64,000 bases of DNA from Sorghum bicolor (lineage: Eukaryota > Streptophyta > Magnoliopsida > Poales > Poaceae): the NCBI RefSeq assembly GCF_000003195.3, contig NC_012878.2, positions 43,819,047-43,883,046 on the forward strand. The letters run 5' to 3'. Under the pieces are notes generated by a model. It was not told the DNA's origin, made no database searches, and worked only from the letters and a program-made list of their open reading frames with translations. The position numbers were made by a program, and so were the translations under genes. Shown here one piece after another: positions 55,211 to 64,000 of the stretch (position 1 is the first letter of the stretch; every line of letters starts with the position of its first letter).

Positions 55211-55936
55211 TGTTGATGCAAAAGCTGATCCGCAAACACAAAGGGCTAATACCCGATTCAAACTTTAAGGCGTGCCAGCCGATTTGACCTTACAATCGAC
55301 AAAGGTGGTAACTCGAACACTTTGGTCCCGACAACAGCGATGCACCCGGATGTCACGGCCAAGAGGAGCTCACGTGGAACTTGAGAACACGCCGAGTTCG
55401 ACTCGATGAATTCTTAAGAACTCGTAGTAAAAGGAAAATATGACGAAGTCATCGAAAAGTAGATGCTAGAATATGTGTAAAAACCTGTGTTTGATTGATT
55501 GATAGATACCTATTACATCACCACGGGGTCTACATTTATACCCTGCTTACAAGAGTTATGACCAGACATGTCTAGAATTCAAATTCTAAATTAAACGAAA
55601 TCCGTATACAAAACAAACTCTAATAACTATGGAAAGCATTAAATTATCTTCCACAACCGATCGGCACATCGCCATGAATCGGTTGACAAACCCTACGCCC
55701 TCTTCCATGATCATCGGCAAACCACTTTCCATGGCTATCGGCAGCCATCAGCACTAGTCATCGACACGAATCCACCACCACTCTTGGACTTGGTCATATC
55801 CCGTCGTTCTTACATCGGCACCAACCCTCATCGGCAACTCTGCTATAGACCAGTCTCCACTTTTCCGCTTGCCGATCTATACCTCAGTAACTCCACATAC
55901 GCACCTAGAGATATGTGTCCAAAAATGGTGTCAACA
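55211..55936 (-). repeat. Tat-2 5' LTR
   Basis: 726 bp partner of 43535-44258. Contains about eight ATCGGC/GCCGAT hexamers. Confidence 0.95.
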
Positions 55937-56619
55937 AGTACATTCGCGCCTGTCCTCATCATGGGATAGACGAATGGCTCATTATTCAAGGTTTCTACCA
56001 TAGGCTGACTAGCGTGGCCCGTAGTCACCTTGATGCCTCAGCTGGAGGGACATTCTTGCAGAAAAATATCAAGGATGCCAAGGACCTCATTGAAAAGATG
56101 GTCATCAACCAAGGATGGAATGAGGAGCGCCTCCAAACCAAGAAGAGAGGTGTCCATGCCCTCAATGAGGTGGACATGCTCTCTGCCAAGATGGACCTCC
56201 TTATGAAGAAAATAGAGGAATCTTCCTCTAAAAAGGGAATTGAGGCCATCCAGACCCTTGCCACTGTTCGTGCTGTGGAAACTAATCCATGGTGCAAGGT
56301 ATGCAGAGGAGATGATCACTCGGGCAATAACTGCCCTGAGACCCAGGAGGAGGTGAACTACATCAACAACAACTTCAACAACGGGAACCGGCCCCAACAA
56401 CAACAATGGAGTTCACACCCCTTCTACCAAGGCCAAGGTATGGGTTACAATAATAATTCTAGTAATTCCTTTGGTAACCAACCTTCTCTTAGAGATCTTG
56501 TGCTAGGCCAAACTAAAATTAATGATAGTATCAATAAGAGAATTATGGCTAATGACAAGATCCTAGAAAGCATTAGTGAGAAAATGGCAGCTTTAATTTT
56601 GCCAATAAGAATCAATTGA
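55937..56619 (+). pseudogene. Athila-A gag, second part
   Basis: Continues the capsid domain after the Tat-2 target site: FYHRLTSVARSHLDASAGGTFL, NIKDAKDLIEKMVINQGWNEER and MDLLMKKIEESS. Then comes a zinc knuckle (WCKVCRGDDHSGNNCPE, CCHC complete) and an Asn/Gln-rich tail. Ends at TGA 56617-56619, with another stop six bases later, where the family reads through into protease. Confidence 0.9.
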
Positions 56620-56625
56620 GCTTAA

Positions 56626-57411
56626 ATGTTAGAAACACAGTTAGCTCAATTAGCAGCAGCTATCCCATCATATGAGCAAGGTAGGATCCTAGGGAAACCT
56701 GAGGACCCGCTTGAGTCCGTTAAAATAGTCTCTACGAGGTATGGTAAGCCTCTGGTCCGTTCAAACTGGGGATATCTGCTTGATCCCCCATTCATCACAA
56801 AGAAGGACGACCCAGACATGCCAACCATCACTTGCGAGATCAGACCACAGCTCTTCCACAACGTCTTCTGCGACCTTGGATCAAGCGTCAACATCATGTC
56901 CAAGGTAATTTATGAAAATCTATTAGGGTGTGTTTTGCTCCCTACCTTTATGAGATTGCAGATGGCGGACCAAACCATTCGGTTTCCGGAGGGAGTCGCT
57001 AAGGACATCTTGTTTAAAATCCAAGATAAATATGCCGCTGCCAATTTCGTCATCCTTGACATGGGGACAAACATCGACGTCCCCATCATCATCCTGGGAC
57101 GGCCATTCCTAAACACGGTGAATGCCATTATCTACGTCGGGTCTGGCCAGATCCATCTACAGTTCGCAGGTAAGAGGATCAAATGTCCTTTCAATGGCTA
57201 TAAAACTAACACGCAGCCGAAGGACACGAAATCGGAGGAGAAACCTCGTAGCAAATCCCGCCGGAGGTACAATAAAGGCAAGTCGGCCAGAAAGGCCAAA
57301 AAGAAGGAGGAACCCGCCAAGGAAATAGAACATTCCAAAAAGGAATGGCGGGAAAAGGAGATGCCTGCACGGTCCCCGTCTCTAGGACCGACCGAGGCGT
57401 CCATAGAATGA
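56626..57411 (+). pseudogene. Athila-A aspartic protease
   Basis: Same frame as gag after two stops. Reads LETQLAQLAAAIPSYEQGR, PPFITKKDDPDMPTITCEI, active site FCDLGSSVNIMSK (Asp present), LQMADQTIRFPEGVAKDI and IIILGRPFLNTVNAIIYVGSG, then a Lys/Arg-rich tail to the stop at 57411. This is a complete protease relative of the NA-1 and NA-2 fragments, but no RT follows. Confidence 0.9.
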
Positions 57412-58486
57412 AACCCGACCGAGAGGTCCTCCTCTATGGACCTAAAACATGGAGCCCTCCGCTGACCTGGTATGTTAGTAGTTATCTCATATTTATTTTC
57501 TGCACTTAAACTTTGCTTTTCAATTTCATGCTTACTAAAAAAATTGCATTCTCTTTCAACGAAATAACTTAGACATAAACAATAAAACTTGAGAAGATTG
57601 ATTAGAGAAAAGGTGAGCTGGTGGGGCCACCATTGCCAGGTCGGCCAACCAGGCTTTGTGGGTCCACCACCTCTCCCTCCACTCTAGCTAGAAGTAGGAA
57701 TCCTAGGAATGGCATTGGATACCCTGGGGCTCCCAAGGGCAGGTCAACCGACCTAGCCTTGGTGCCACCAAGCATCCGCTAACTCCCAATGATGATGTCA
57801 AAGGATTCCATGCTCAACACACTAGCCAGAATTCGAGGCGAGATGGTCCAATGCTCATGACTTTAGCTTAGGATGCTACTTTAAGCATTTTGATGCTTTA
57901 GGGAACATTCCAATAGCCAAAGCTAGCATAGGGAGCAACAATGCAAGCTTAAGGGTCCCCATGGTCCATGGGAATCACTTTGGTGCTTGTCCCCTCTTTT
58001 GCTTTCTCCTTTTCTCTTTCACCAAACACTAAAAATGGGAATCCGAGGAAACCAGCAGCAACTTTAGATCAGCACCACCACCATCTTTATCAGACAACCC
58101 AACATAGCGTGACTAAAGTGGTGGGGGCAAAAGACTTGGTCGACCGACCATGATTTTGATCCCAATTGGTGACTTTATGCAAGCACGAGGCTAGATTCCC
58201 TGTCCAAAGTTGACAGCATGCTTCAAAGGGGGTGAACCCAGGTTGGCCGACCTGCCCTATGCGGGGTCTTGCCATACCCTTTCACCCCTATAAATAGCCC
58301 CTCAATGTGAGCTCAATACCGCACCAACACCAGCAAAATCATCTCAAGCTCACTTGGCCTTCTCTCTTCTCTTTAGTGTTCCAAGCCTTCTCAAGCTTAG
58401 TAGTAGCTATAAACCCAAAAACATTTCCCTTCTGCATAGTAGTATAGTAGGAAGCTTGGTCTTGTCTATTCACTTGTGAAGCTAGC
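57412..58486 (+). promoter_or_regulatory. Athila-A spacer with internal promoter upstream of ATHILA ORF
   Basis: No ORF. The TATA box TATAAATA at 58289-58296 sits in TTTCACCCCTATAAATAGC, very like the LTR promoter phrase CTCACCCCTATATAAGG. It also holds palindromic motifs like those of the LTR U3: CAGGTCGGCCAACC (57637), CAGGTCAACCGACCT (57740), GGTCGACCGACC (58138) and GGTTGGCCGACC (58240). I infer a separate promoter for the downstream ORF. Confidence 0.6.
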
Positions 58487-59533
58487 ATGAAGAAATTCAT
58501 CACCGCCAAGCTCACCAAGAAGAGGCATGGTGAGGGCTCATCCTCGAGCTCTCACCACTCCGAGGGGAGGAGCCACGAAAGAATGAAGGAGGAACAACTG
58601 CACACACTTGTTCCCTTCACTCCCGCTAATAGGATACTGGAGCCCGAAGACAACCCCTTGCACACTCATGAAGAGGTAGGGAAGCTCTACACCCTTCGCA
58701 CTTGCAGCTTCAACCACACCACTGTCTTCGACGAGCAACTCCTGGACCAATCAGGTATGTGCACCGAGTTTCCTACTATCTTTTATGCCATTGGTTGGGG
58801 TGGATTTTGGCAAGTTCCTAAACTTGGTATAAAAGTACTCTCTCAAGAATTTCTTGCCACACTAAAATCAAACGATACGGGAGTAACTTTTCACATGTTC
58901 AACAAAGATTACAATTTAACTTGGAGTGAACTAAGTACATGTCTAGGCTTTGATCAAGATTGTGAGCTAGACATAGATCATGCTTTGTAAAATTTTGACT
59001 TAGCTAAATTCTAGAAGTTGATTACTTGCTCCAATAATCTCTCTGTTCGTAGACCTGTCCAAAACCATAACCCAACCTTAAGATTCATGTACATTTGGAT
59101 CATAGTCACTCTCTTCCCTGGTCCTAGCATGGAAGATATAGGCTGTAAAGAATTGTAAATCCTTTATGCCATGGTAAACAAAATCAAATTTTCACCTATC
59201 AAGTGGTTAGTACCTTTCTGGATCTCCTCCATTGCACCTAGCATGCCCCTATGCTTTACTTCACTTATCACTAGAATTGCTGAATCCATGGGTTTGCTTG
59301 AAACAACAGAAGTAGAGTACATCCAGGATGATAGATCTATTTTAGGTGAGCAAATGTTTAGGAGTGCTAATTTGATTAAGAGAGATCTCAGAAATGGCCT
59401 TAAAATGATTTATGGGAACCATTCCATTGAGGTCATTCTACCCAATGAGGACCTTTGGTTGTATAATGCTTCATCACTAACCCTGAGGCTAGGAAGAGAG
59501 AATAGAGCCAACCCTGTTGCATGGATAGAATGA
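58487..59533 (+). pseudogene. Athila-A ATHILA ORF-1-type protein (env position)
   Basis: ATG at 58487, 191 bp after the TATA box. N-terminus KKFITAKLTKKRHGEGSSSS, then TEFPTIFYAIGWGGFWQVPKLG and FHMFNKDYNLTWSELSTCLGF. Stops TAA 58988, TAG near 59012 and TAA near 59156 interrupt the frame, which continues at 59171 with KIKFSPIKWLVPFW, CFTSLITRIAESMGLLE and ending RENRANPVAWIE. This is the family known as Arabidopsis retrotransposon ORF-1 (ATHILA), encoded downstream of pol in Athila elements. Function unknown. Residual sequence in another frame (59521-59665) resembles the Arg/Thr-rich tail. Confidence 0.8.
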
Positions 59534-59665
59534 CGAGAGCACGATCTCGTGCTGCTCAACGGCAAGCTGGTCCCTCTTATGCTGCACCACAAGGGGAGGA
59601 TGAGGTGAGCTCCATGCATACGGAAACACCTCATCACTCCAGGACGTCTTTAGCAACGCGCACCC

Positions 59666-61319
59666 TGTTGGGTATTCTTAACATCATTACCAAAAGTAGA
59701 CTAAGTTCTCTAAATCTAGCAACGGTGCCAAAAATGCCAAACCTATCCCTCACACCACTTAAGCCAAGTTGTCATCCCCAGCATGATATAAGAGACGCGG
59801 TATTGAAATATGCAATTGCTCTTCTAAATAAATAATGAATTGGATCTGCAAGCGCACAGATTAATACCGATGTAGCATTTTAACCGGGAAGTATTCCAGG
59901 TATCGTTATTTATATTTTTACCACTGGGAAGGGATTAGCGATCATCACTATTGATTACAGAATAGAATATGAGATTGAGCATCTATCATTGCATGTATAA
60001 TTGAGAACATTATATCTAACTCTTCATACAGGGATAAGTGTCACATAAAAGATATATGAAATAATAATAGTGACAAGGATAACTAATCTGATCTAGCCAC
60101 ATAATAAATATGATAAGCACCTCAATTAGATACTCTAGAAAGTGATTAGCATGGTATTAGAACGAACTACAAGAATATTCCCTAAGTTATTCTTAACTAT
60201 ATAGTCTAGCATTATCATAATTAGTGCAAGCATACTTAGCAATCATTATGAGACAAGACTACGCCCATGCATAGTGATATTAGCAAGGAATATGAGAAAC
60301 ATAGCAATCACTCCCCTCTAATAATGTTGCTCTGCCAGCCCAATACACGAGAGGGGGACTACATAAGAATCAATGAAGCTGTCACTATCACAAACCACCC
60401 CACGATCTGGCATATTGGGTACAATCGCAGATAAATACGGTATAAGCACCACGCCACACAATATCTATCATTTACCCATGGATCCGATGGATAAACGCTA
60501 TACGATCCTAAGCATGTATATAGATCCAATCTAACTAAGCCAAGTACATAACTATGATAAACTAAGAACAATATAATCTTGAATATAAGCAAGTAGAGCA
60601 AAGTCATAAGCAATATATTGAAGTAGAACAAAGTCATATTCATAATATTGAAGAACAAAGATAATTAGAAAGCAATTAGAAGCACAATCAGAGAATTACC
60701 AAGAATCCTCTCGACAGATCCGGAAACCAATCGAAGATTGACTCCTTCTAGTTCTAATCCTATGTAGCTATGCTAATCTAGATGTCTAATTGATGTGGTG
60801 GCTCTAATCTTGATCAGAGGCTTCTTCTCCCTTGATGGAACAATGAATTAGGGTTGAGAGGCTCCCTCCTCCAGGGGCCAGGGGGTCTGGTTTTATAGTC
60901 CCTCCAAGTGAATATGGGCCATTGGATCAAACCGACATAGATTGTATGGTTTAGATTCATCCTTTAGGTCGGTGGAGATATCCCGCAAAGCAGAGTCCTG
61001 ATTAGACTCAGGGGCAGGGCGGGCGCCCTGACCAACTGGGCGGCCGCCCAGGGTCAGGCCCCGTTTCGCCTCCGCTTCGGTCTCGTGGCTTCTGGAGTCT
61101 TCTAGATGTAAGATAATTGCGCAGCACGTTAATATCTTTACGTAATCCCGACATGTGGGCCTTTCTTCCATATTTCCTGATAACCCCCTGCAGAAATAGA
61201 CAAACACCAAAACTCGTGGAATTCTGTCAGATAAAACCCTAAGTCTAGATCTTGATTTCATTTAGATCCTTTTCTTTATTTATTTGATAATTAAATTTGA
61301 TACTTAAGGACCGTCAACA
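59666..61319 (-). repeat. NA-2 3' LTR
   Basis: 1654 bp, TGTTGGGTATTC to GACCGTCAACA. From about 59850 it aligns with the NA-1 LTR (GATCTGCAAGCGCACAG..., TTTATATTTTTACCACTGGG), but it has about 170 bp more at the left end and a different middle (60000-60700). It contains GCAACGGTGCCA at 59719-59730, which looks like a primer-site complement inside the LTR. TATA-like TATAAAAC on the minus strand near 60889-60897. Confidence 0.78.
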
Positions 61320-63582
61320 AACTTCCCCAAGCTTACCTCTTGCTCGTCCCTGAGCAAGGATAGACTCAGCTATGGATCATAAGTTGTTTCAATATCTTTA
61401 AAAATTTGACGGTACACATGCTTTTAAATAAGATCTCATCTCTGAGTTAGAGTAAACTGTTAAGACTTAAAACTTACTTACTTTACCTTCACCATGTGAC
61501 TTGTAACCGTCACTTCTATCTTGAGTGGTTAAAAGATAGAACAGTCTAGTCAAGTGCCATGTCTCTTATTCTTGATCAGCTATAGCTCTGGGGTTTTTGC
61601 AGATTTTCAAATAAAACTCAGAGATTCCTTGTATGACTCTCTCAAATCTCTCTTTTGTGATATTTCTGGATCCTTACCAAGGCAGTGATGGTATTTGCCT
61701 TCTCTCCATATATGTAGTATTTGTGGTATGAGGCATAGTGACATTGCCTTCTCTCTCACCCTACTCTAATAAGGCTTTAATATCTGGAGCTCATAGGTGG
61801 GAGATAAAGTATACATACTTACAAGACATTTATTGCATAGTCAAACCATGGATCCAAAGAAACAAATCAATAAGCCAAATCAAGATGTGCATGTATGGCG
61901 AATGAATGGTGTATGGTGATAACGGTGATAACAATGGTGGTGGAAGTCTAATTCTACTTTGCTCATTGACGGAATACATACCTTCCTTGCTTTTTGAAAC
62001 TTCATGAGGAGAATGAGATGCTCTTATTTTTCTTTTCTCTCAGGTGGGTATCTTGCACCCCTAATTCTACTGTCGGACACTTGTCCATTTTTACCTCTCG
62101 TCTCACTTTTCTTTTCTTTCGAGGTTCCGAGCACTTGCTCCTTTTTATTTCCTCGTATATATTATATATATATATATATATTTTTAGAGCACTCATCTCT
62201 TGAGATAATATAGCAAGTGGTAGTAATAAGATAACTTGAGCATTTATTTCACAAGGGAAAACAGAAATATTTTTGGTTATTCTCTCCCGGGTTAGGAGTA
62301 GAATATTTTTGGATGATTCTGGAGATGGAATGGGTGGGATATATGTGGATGGTACTTCCGGAGTAGAAGTAGCATATATGAGTGAACGTGCAAGTGAAAT
62401 CTTGATTTAACCACATGACAAGTTCCTAAGGGTCTACACAGCTTGACCACACTCAATGCTCATAAGCAGTAAATAGTAAATGTGTGGCTCAAAGTCTAGC
62501 AAGCATGCATATATGGCTGTGGTAGGAATTTAAACTCTCATCATACAGGAACTCATCATGCAACATTTTAAAGATTTTTAAAGATAAAATTCTCCAGAAT
62601 TCTAGCATCTCTAGGAACAGATAAACAGCAGCTCAACCTTCCCATATCATATCCGTTAACAACTTAGACTTCAGATCAAGTTTTCATCCCACAAGTTTAG
62701 GTCTAGAGCAAGCTTTAAATTATAACAGTTATATCTAAACTTGAGAGAGAACTTAAAATTTGCAAATTAGGCAGAGCAACTATTTATCATATCCATGCTT
62801 AAGTTTTATTTGATACAGATTAGCATAGCCACTTTATTTATTTATTAAACACACTAAGCAAAAGACATATATATATAAGCATAAAATCTTTATTTGGTTT
62901 TTCCTAGTTTATGTATTTTAATATTCTAATATAATATAAGTATAAAGATTGATAGATAGAAATACTTATCGAGATAAATGGGGGTGCTCTCCCCCAAGCT
63001 GAATTTTGACGTAATTTCCCTTGATGTAGCTAGCAAGTGGCAGAGGTGTATTTGAAAGTCAGCAGTATTCTGACAGCGATTAGAATGTCCTCCGTCTGCT
63101 AGTCTTCTTGATTCTTAAATTCTGTGGAGCTCAAATAGACAACAAAGCTTGTGGAACTGATTAAGTGTTAGCATAAATATCTAGCCTTTATCATGTTGAG
63201 ACTCCTTAATAAATATTACTCCCTGTTTTTTATATTTTTGTTTTTATAAAGCAGAAAAAATATTTATTTTATTTTTATGCCACCACAGTGAATGTACTTA
63301 TGGGTTTTATGCCACTCGTCTACTCACATGGGGCTTACTGTTTTTCACATTTTTATTTTCTTTTTAAGATAGTATGAACATGATTAACTAAGTAAACTAT
63401 TTGAAATAATTGAAAGGGAAAGGATAACTACCAAGTTTACCTCTTGGCAAGGCGTTCGGTGTTTTTAAGTCCTCCGAACGGGACTCTCCAATTTCTTAAT
63501 CGTCCTGAGGTTCATTGGGTGGCGAAGTCGGTACTTCCGGCAGCGCCTCCTCTTCTTGTATAGTTATCTTCATTTTCCATAC
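61320..63582 (-). other. NA-2 3' internal region, noncoding, conserved with NA-1
   Basis: Aligns with 16412-18748 through long identical stretches (for example CTTGCTCGTCCCTGAGCAAGG at 61336, GGGTCTACACAGCTTGACCAC near 62429). Differences are mostly substitutions and length changes of the TA/T tract at 62155-62185. No credible ORF. Confidence 0.75.
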
Positions 63583-63987
63583 CTAACTCGGTGCTTCAAT
63601 CTCCTCTGGATAATTCTGTTTAAACTCAACGTCTTCTGACCTTACAACTTCCCCTTCATAGTCTGCCCATCCGTCCTTGATGATCTGCCTCCTCTGGTTG
63701 CGGTTGCGTCTCTTTCTGACCTGCTTAGATTCTTCAATGATATAGTTAGGGTCAGTAAAATAACGGCGTACCTTCTCTGAGGGGAAGTGCATATGGACTT
63801 CTCCAGTTCCAATGTAGATAATTGCTTTAACGGTGCTGAGGAACGGTCTTCCAAGGATGATGGGTGGATCATACTCATCTTTTCCCATGTCAATAACTTG
63901 AAAGTCTGTGTAGACAAAGTGATCGTCTATTTTGACTGGGACATCAGTAACTATTCCTTTAACTTCTCGAAATGTCTGATCTGCCAT
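63583..63987 (-). pseudogene. NA-2 protease C-terminal part (extends past window)
   Basis: Minus-strand reading begins ADQTFREVKGIVTDVPVKI, then FQVIDMGKDEYDPPIILGRPFL and STVKAIIYIGTGEVHMHFP, followed by an Arg-rich tail and an acidic end to the stop at 63583. It matches the Athila protease C-terminal half and contains the block deleted in NA-1. The active-site Asp lies beyond the window. Confidence 0.78.
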
Positions 63988-64000
63988 CTGGAGCTGAATG

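Larger units (their letters stand above)
43535..55936 (-). mobile_element. Tat-2: complete Tat-lineage gypsy element with antisense gene
   Basis: 12,402 bp. LTRs 43535-44258 and 55211-55936, target duplication AGTAC (43530-43534 and 55937-55941), primer site and purine tract in minus-strand orientation. Minus-strand order: gag, protease, RT, RNase H, archaeal-type RNase H, integrase. On the plus strand between 3' LTR and integrase is a spliced gene with its own TATA box. The LTRs differ at about 40 positions by eye (roughly 5 percent), so it is older than NA-1. ATCGGC/GCCGAT is strongly over-represented along the whole element. Confidence 0.95.
41006..64000 (+). mobile_element. Athila-A: pol-less Athila-type gypsy element, split by Tat-2 and NA-2; right end outside window
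   Basis: Plus-strand parts: LTR 41006-42861, Asp-tRNA-type primer site 42870, gag 43014-43534 resuming at 55942, protease to 57411, a promoter-like spacer, and ATHILA ORF 58487-59533. Between protease and ATHILA ORF there is only about 1.1 kb with no RT, RNase H or integrase, so the element is non-autonomous. Tat-2 occupies 43535-55936 and NA-2 begins at 59666. The 3' LTR is not seen. Left target site TTCTT (41001-41005). Confidence 0.88.
59666..64000 (-). mobile_element. NA-2: second copy of the NA-1-type non-autonomous element, cut by window end
   Basis: 3' LTR 59666-61319, purine tract on the minus strand at 61320-61334, then an internal region matching NA-1 16412-19100 in order, with a protease reading at the window end. 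Inserted in Athila-A downstream of the ATHILA ORF; possible left target site CACCC (59661-59665). The 5' part and other LTR lie beyond the window. Confidence 0.88.

Noticed and set aside
57600..58486. Second LTR of Athila-A
   Set aside because: It shares short motifs and a core promoter phrase with the LTR, but there are no TG/CA ends, no long alignment and no purine tract; called an internal promoter region instead.
59719..59730. Primer-binding site of another element upstream of NA-2
   Set aside because: The sequence to its left is ATHILA ORF tail rather than gag leader, and no LTR starts right after it. It is better explained as part of the NA-2 LTR.

Overview
The window is intergenic DNA from a large grass genome. 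I found no complete host gene, tRNA, rRNA or CRISPR array. It is made of nested LTR retrotransposons, relics, a miniature Cassandra element and a hAT-type MITE. The families seen (Tat and Athila Ty3/gypsy, SIRE and Angela/BARE Ty1/copia, Cassandra) and their LTR styles point to a grass. An Andropogoneae genome such as sorghum or a relative is my best guess, but the species is inference.

Layout, left to right. 1-8598: minus-strand Tat-lineage gypsy element (Tat-1) cut by the window start; its plus strand carries the spliced end of an antisense gene. 8615-8774: truncated MITE-like repeat. 8764-11586: gag and 5' LTR of a minus-strand SIRE-like copia element (SIRE-1). 11823-12862: Cassandra TRIM with 5S-rRNA-like LTRs and a hAT MITE inside. 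12985-14230: decayed copia relic (Copia-J). 14932-24050: solo Athila-type LTR split by a complete non-autonomous element (NA-1, 15175-23094). 24056-24844: low-information DNA with a possible captured exon. 24845-25851: 3' end of a minus-strand copia element (Copia-E). From 25852: plus-strand Angela/BARE copia element (Angela-C), with SIRE-2 (26374-34834) in its 5' LTR and Athila-A (from 41006) in its 3' LTR. Athila-A is split by Tat-2 (43535-55936) in gag and by NA-2 (from 59666) after its ATHILA ORF.

Target-site duplications seen: TCGGC (SIRE-2), AGTAC (Tat-2), GCGGG (NA-1), ACCCT (solo LTR), GCCACGTC (hAT MITE) and TCAGT/TCAAT (Cassandra). They fix the insertion order: Copia-E, then Angela-C, then SIRE-2 and Athila-A, then Tat-2 and NA-2. 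All autonomous-type coding regions are broken by stops, frameshifts, deletions or lost catalytic residues.

The most notable signals are in the two Tat elements. Tat-2 carries, antisense to gag-pol and convergent with integrase, its own TATA box and a six-exon gene whose five introns are all phase 0; the product is a plant-mobile-domain-like protein with a coiled-coil end. The whole 12.4 kb of Tat-2 is strongly enriched in the hexamer ATCGGC/GCCGAT. Tat-1 carries the end of a different antisense gene and is enriched in CTCGAG. A self-encoded factor recognising a family-specific motif, as VANC proteins do in VANDAL transposons, is an attractive but untested explanation.
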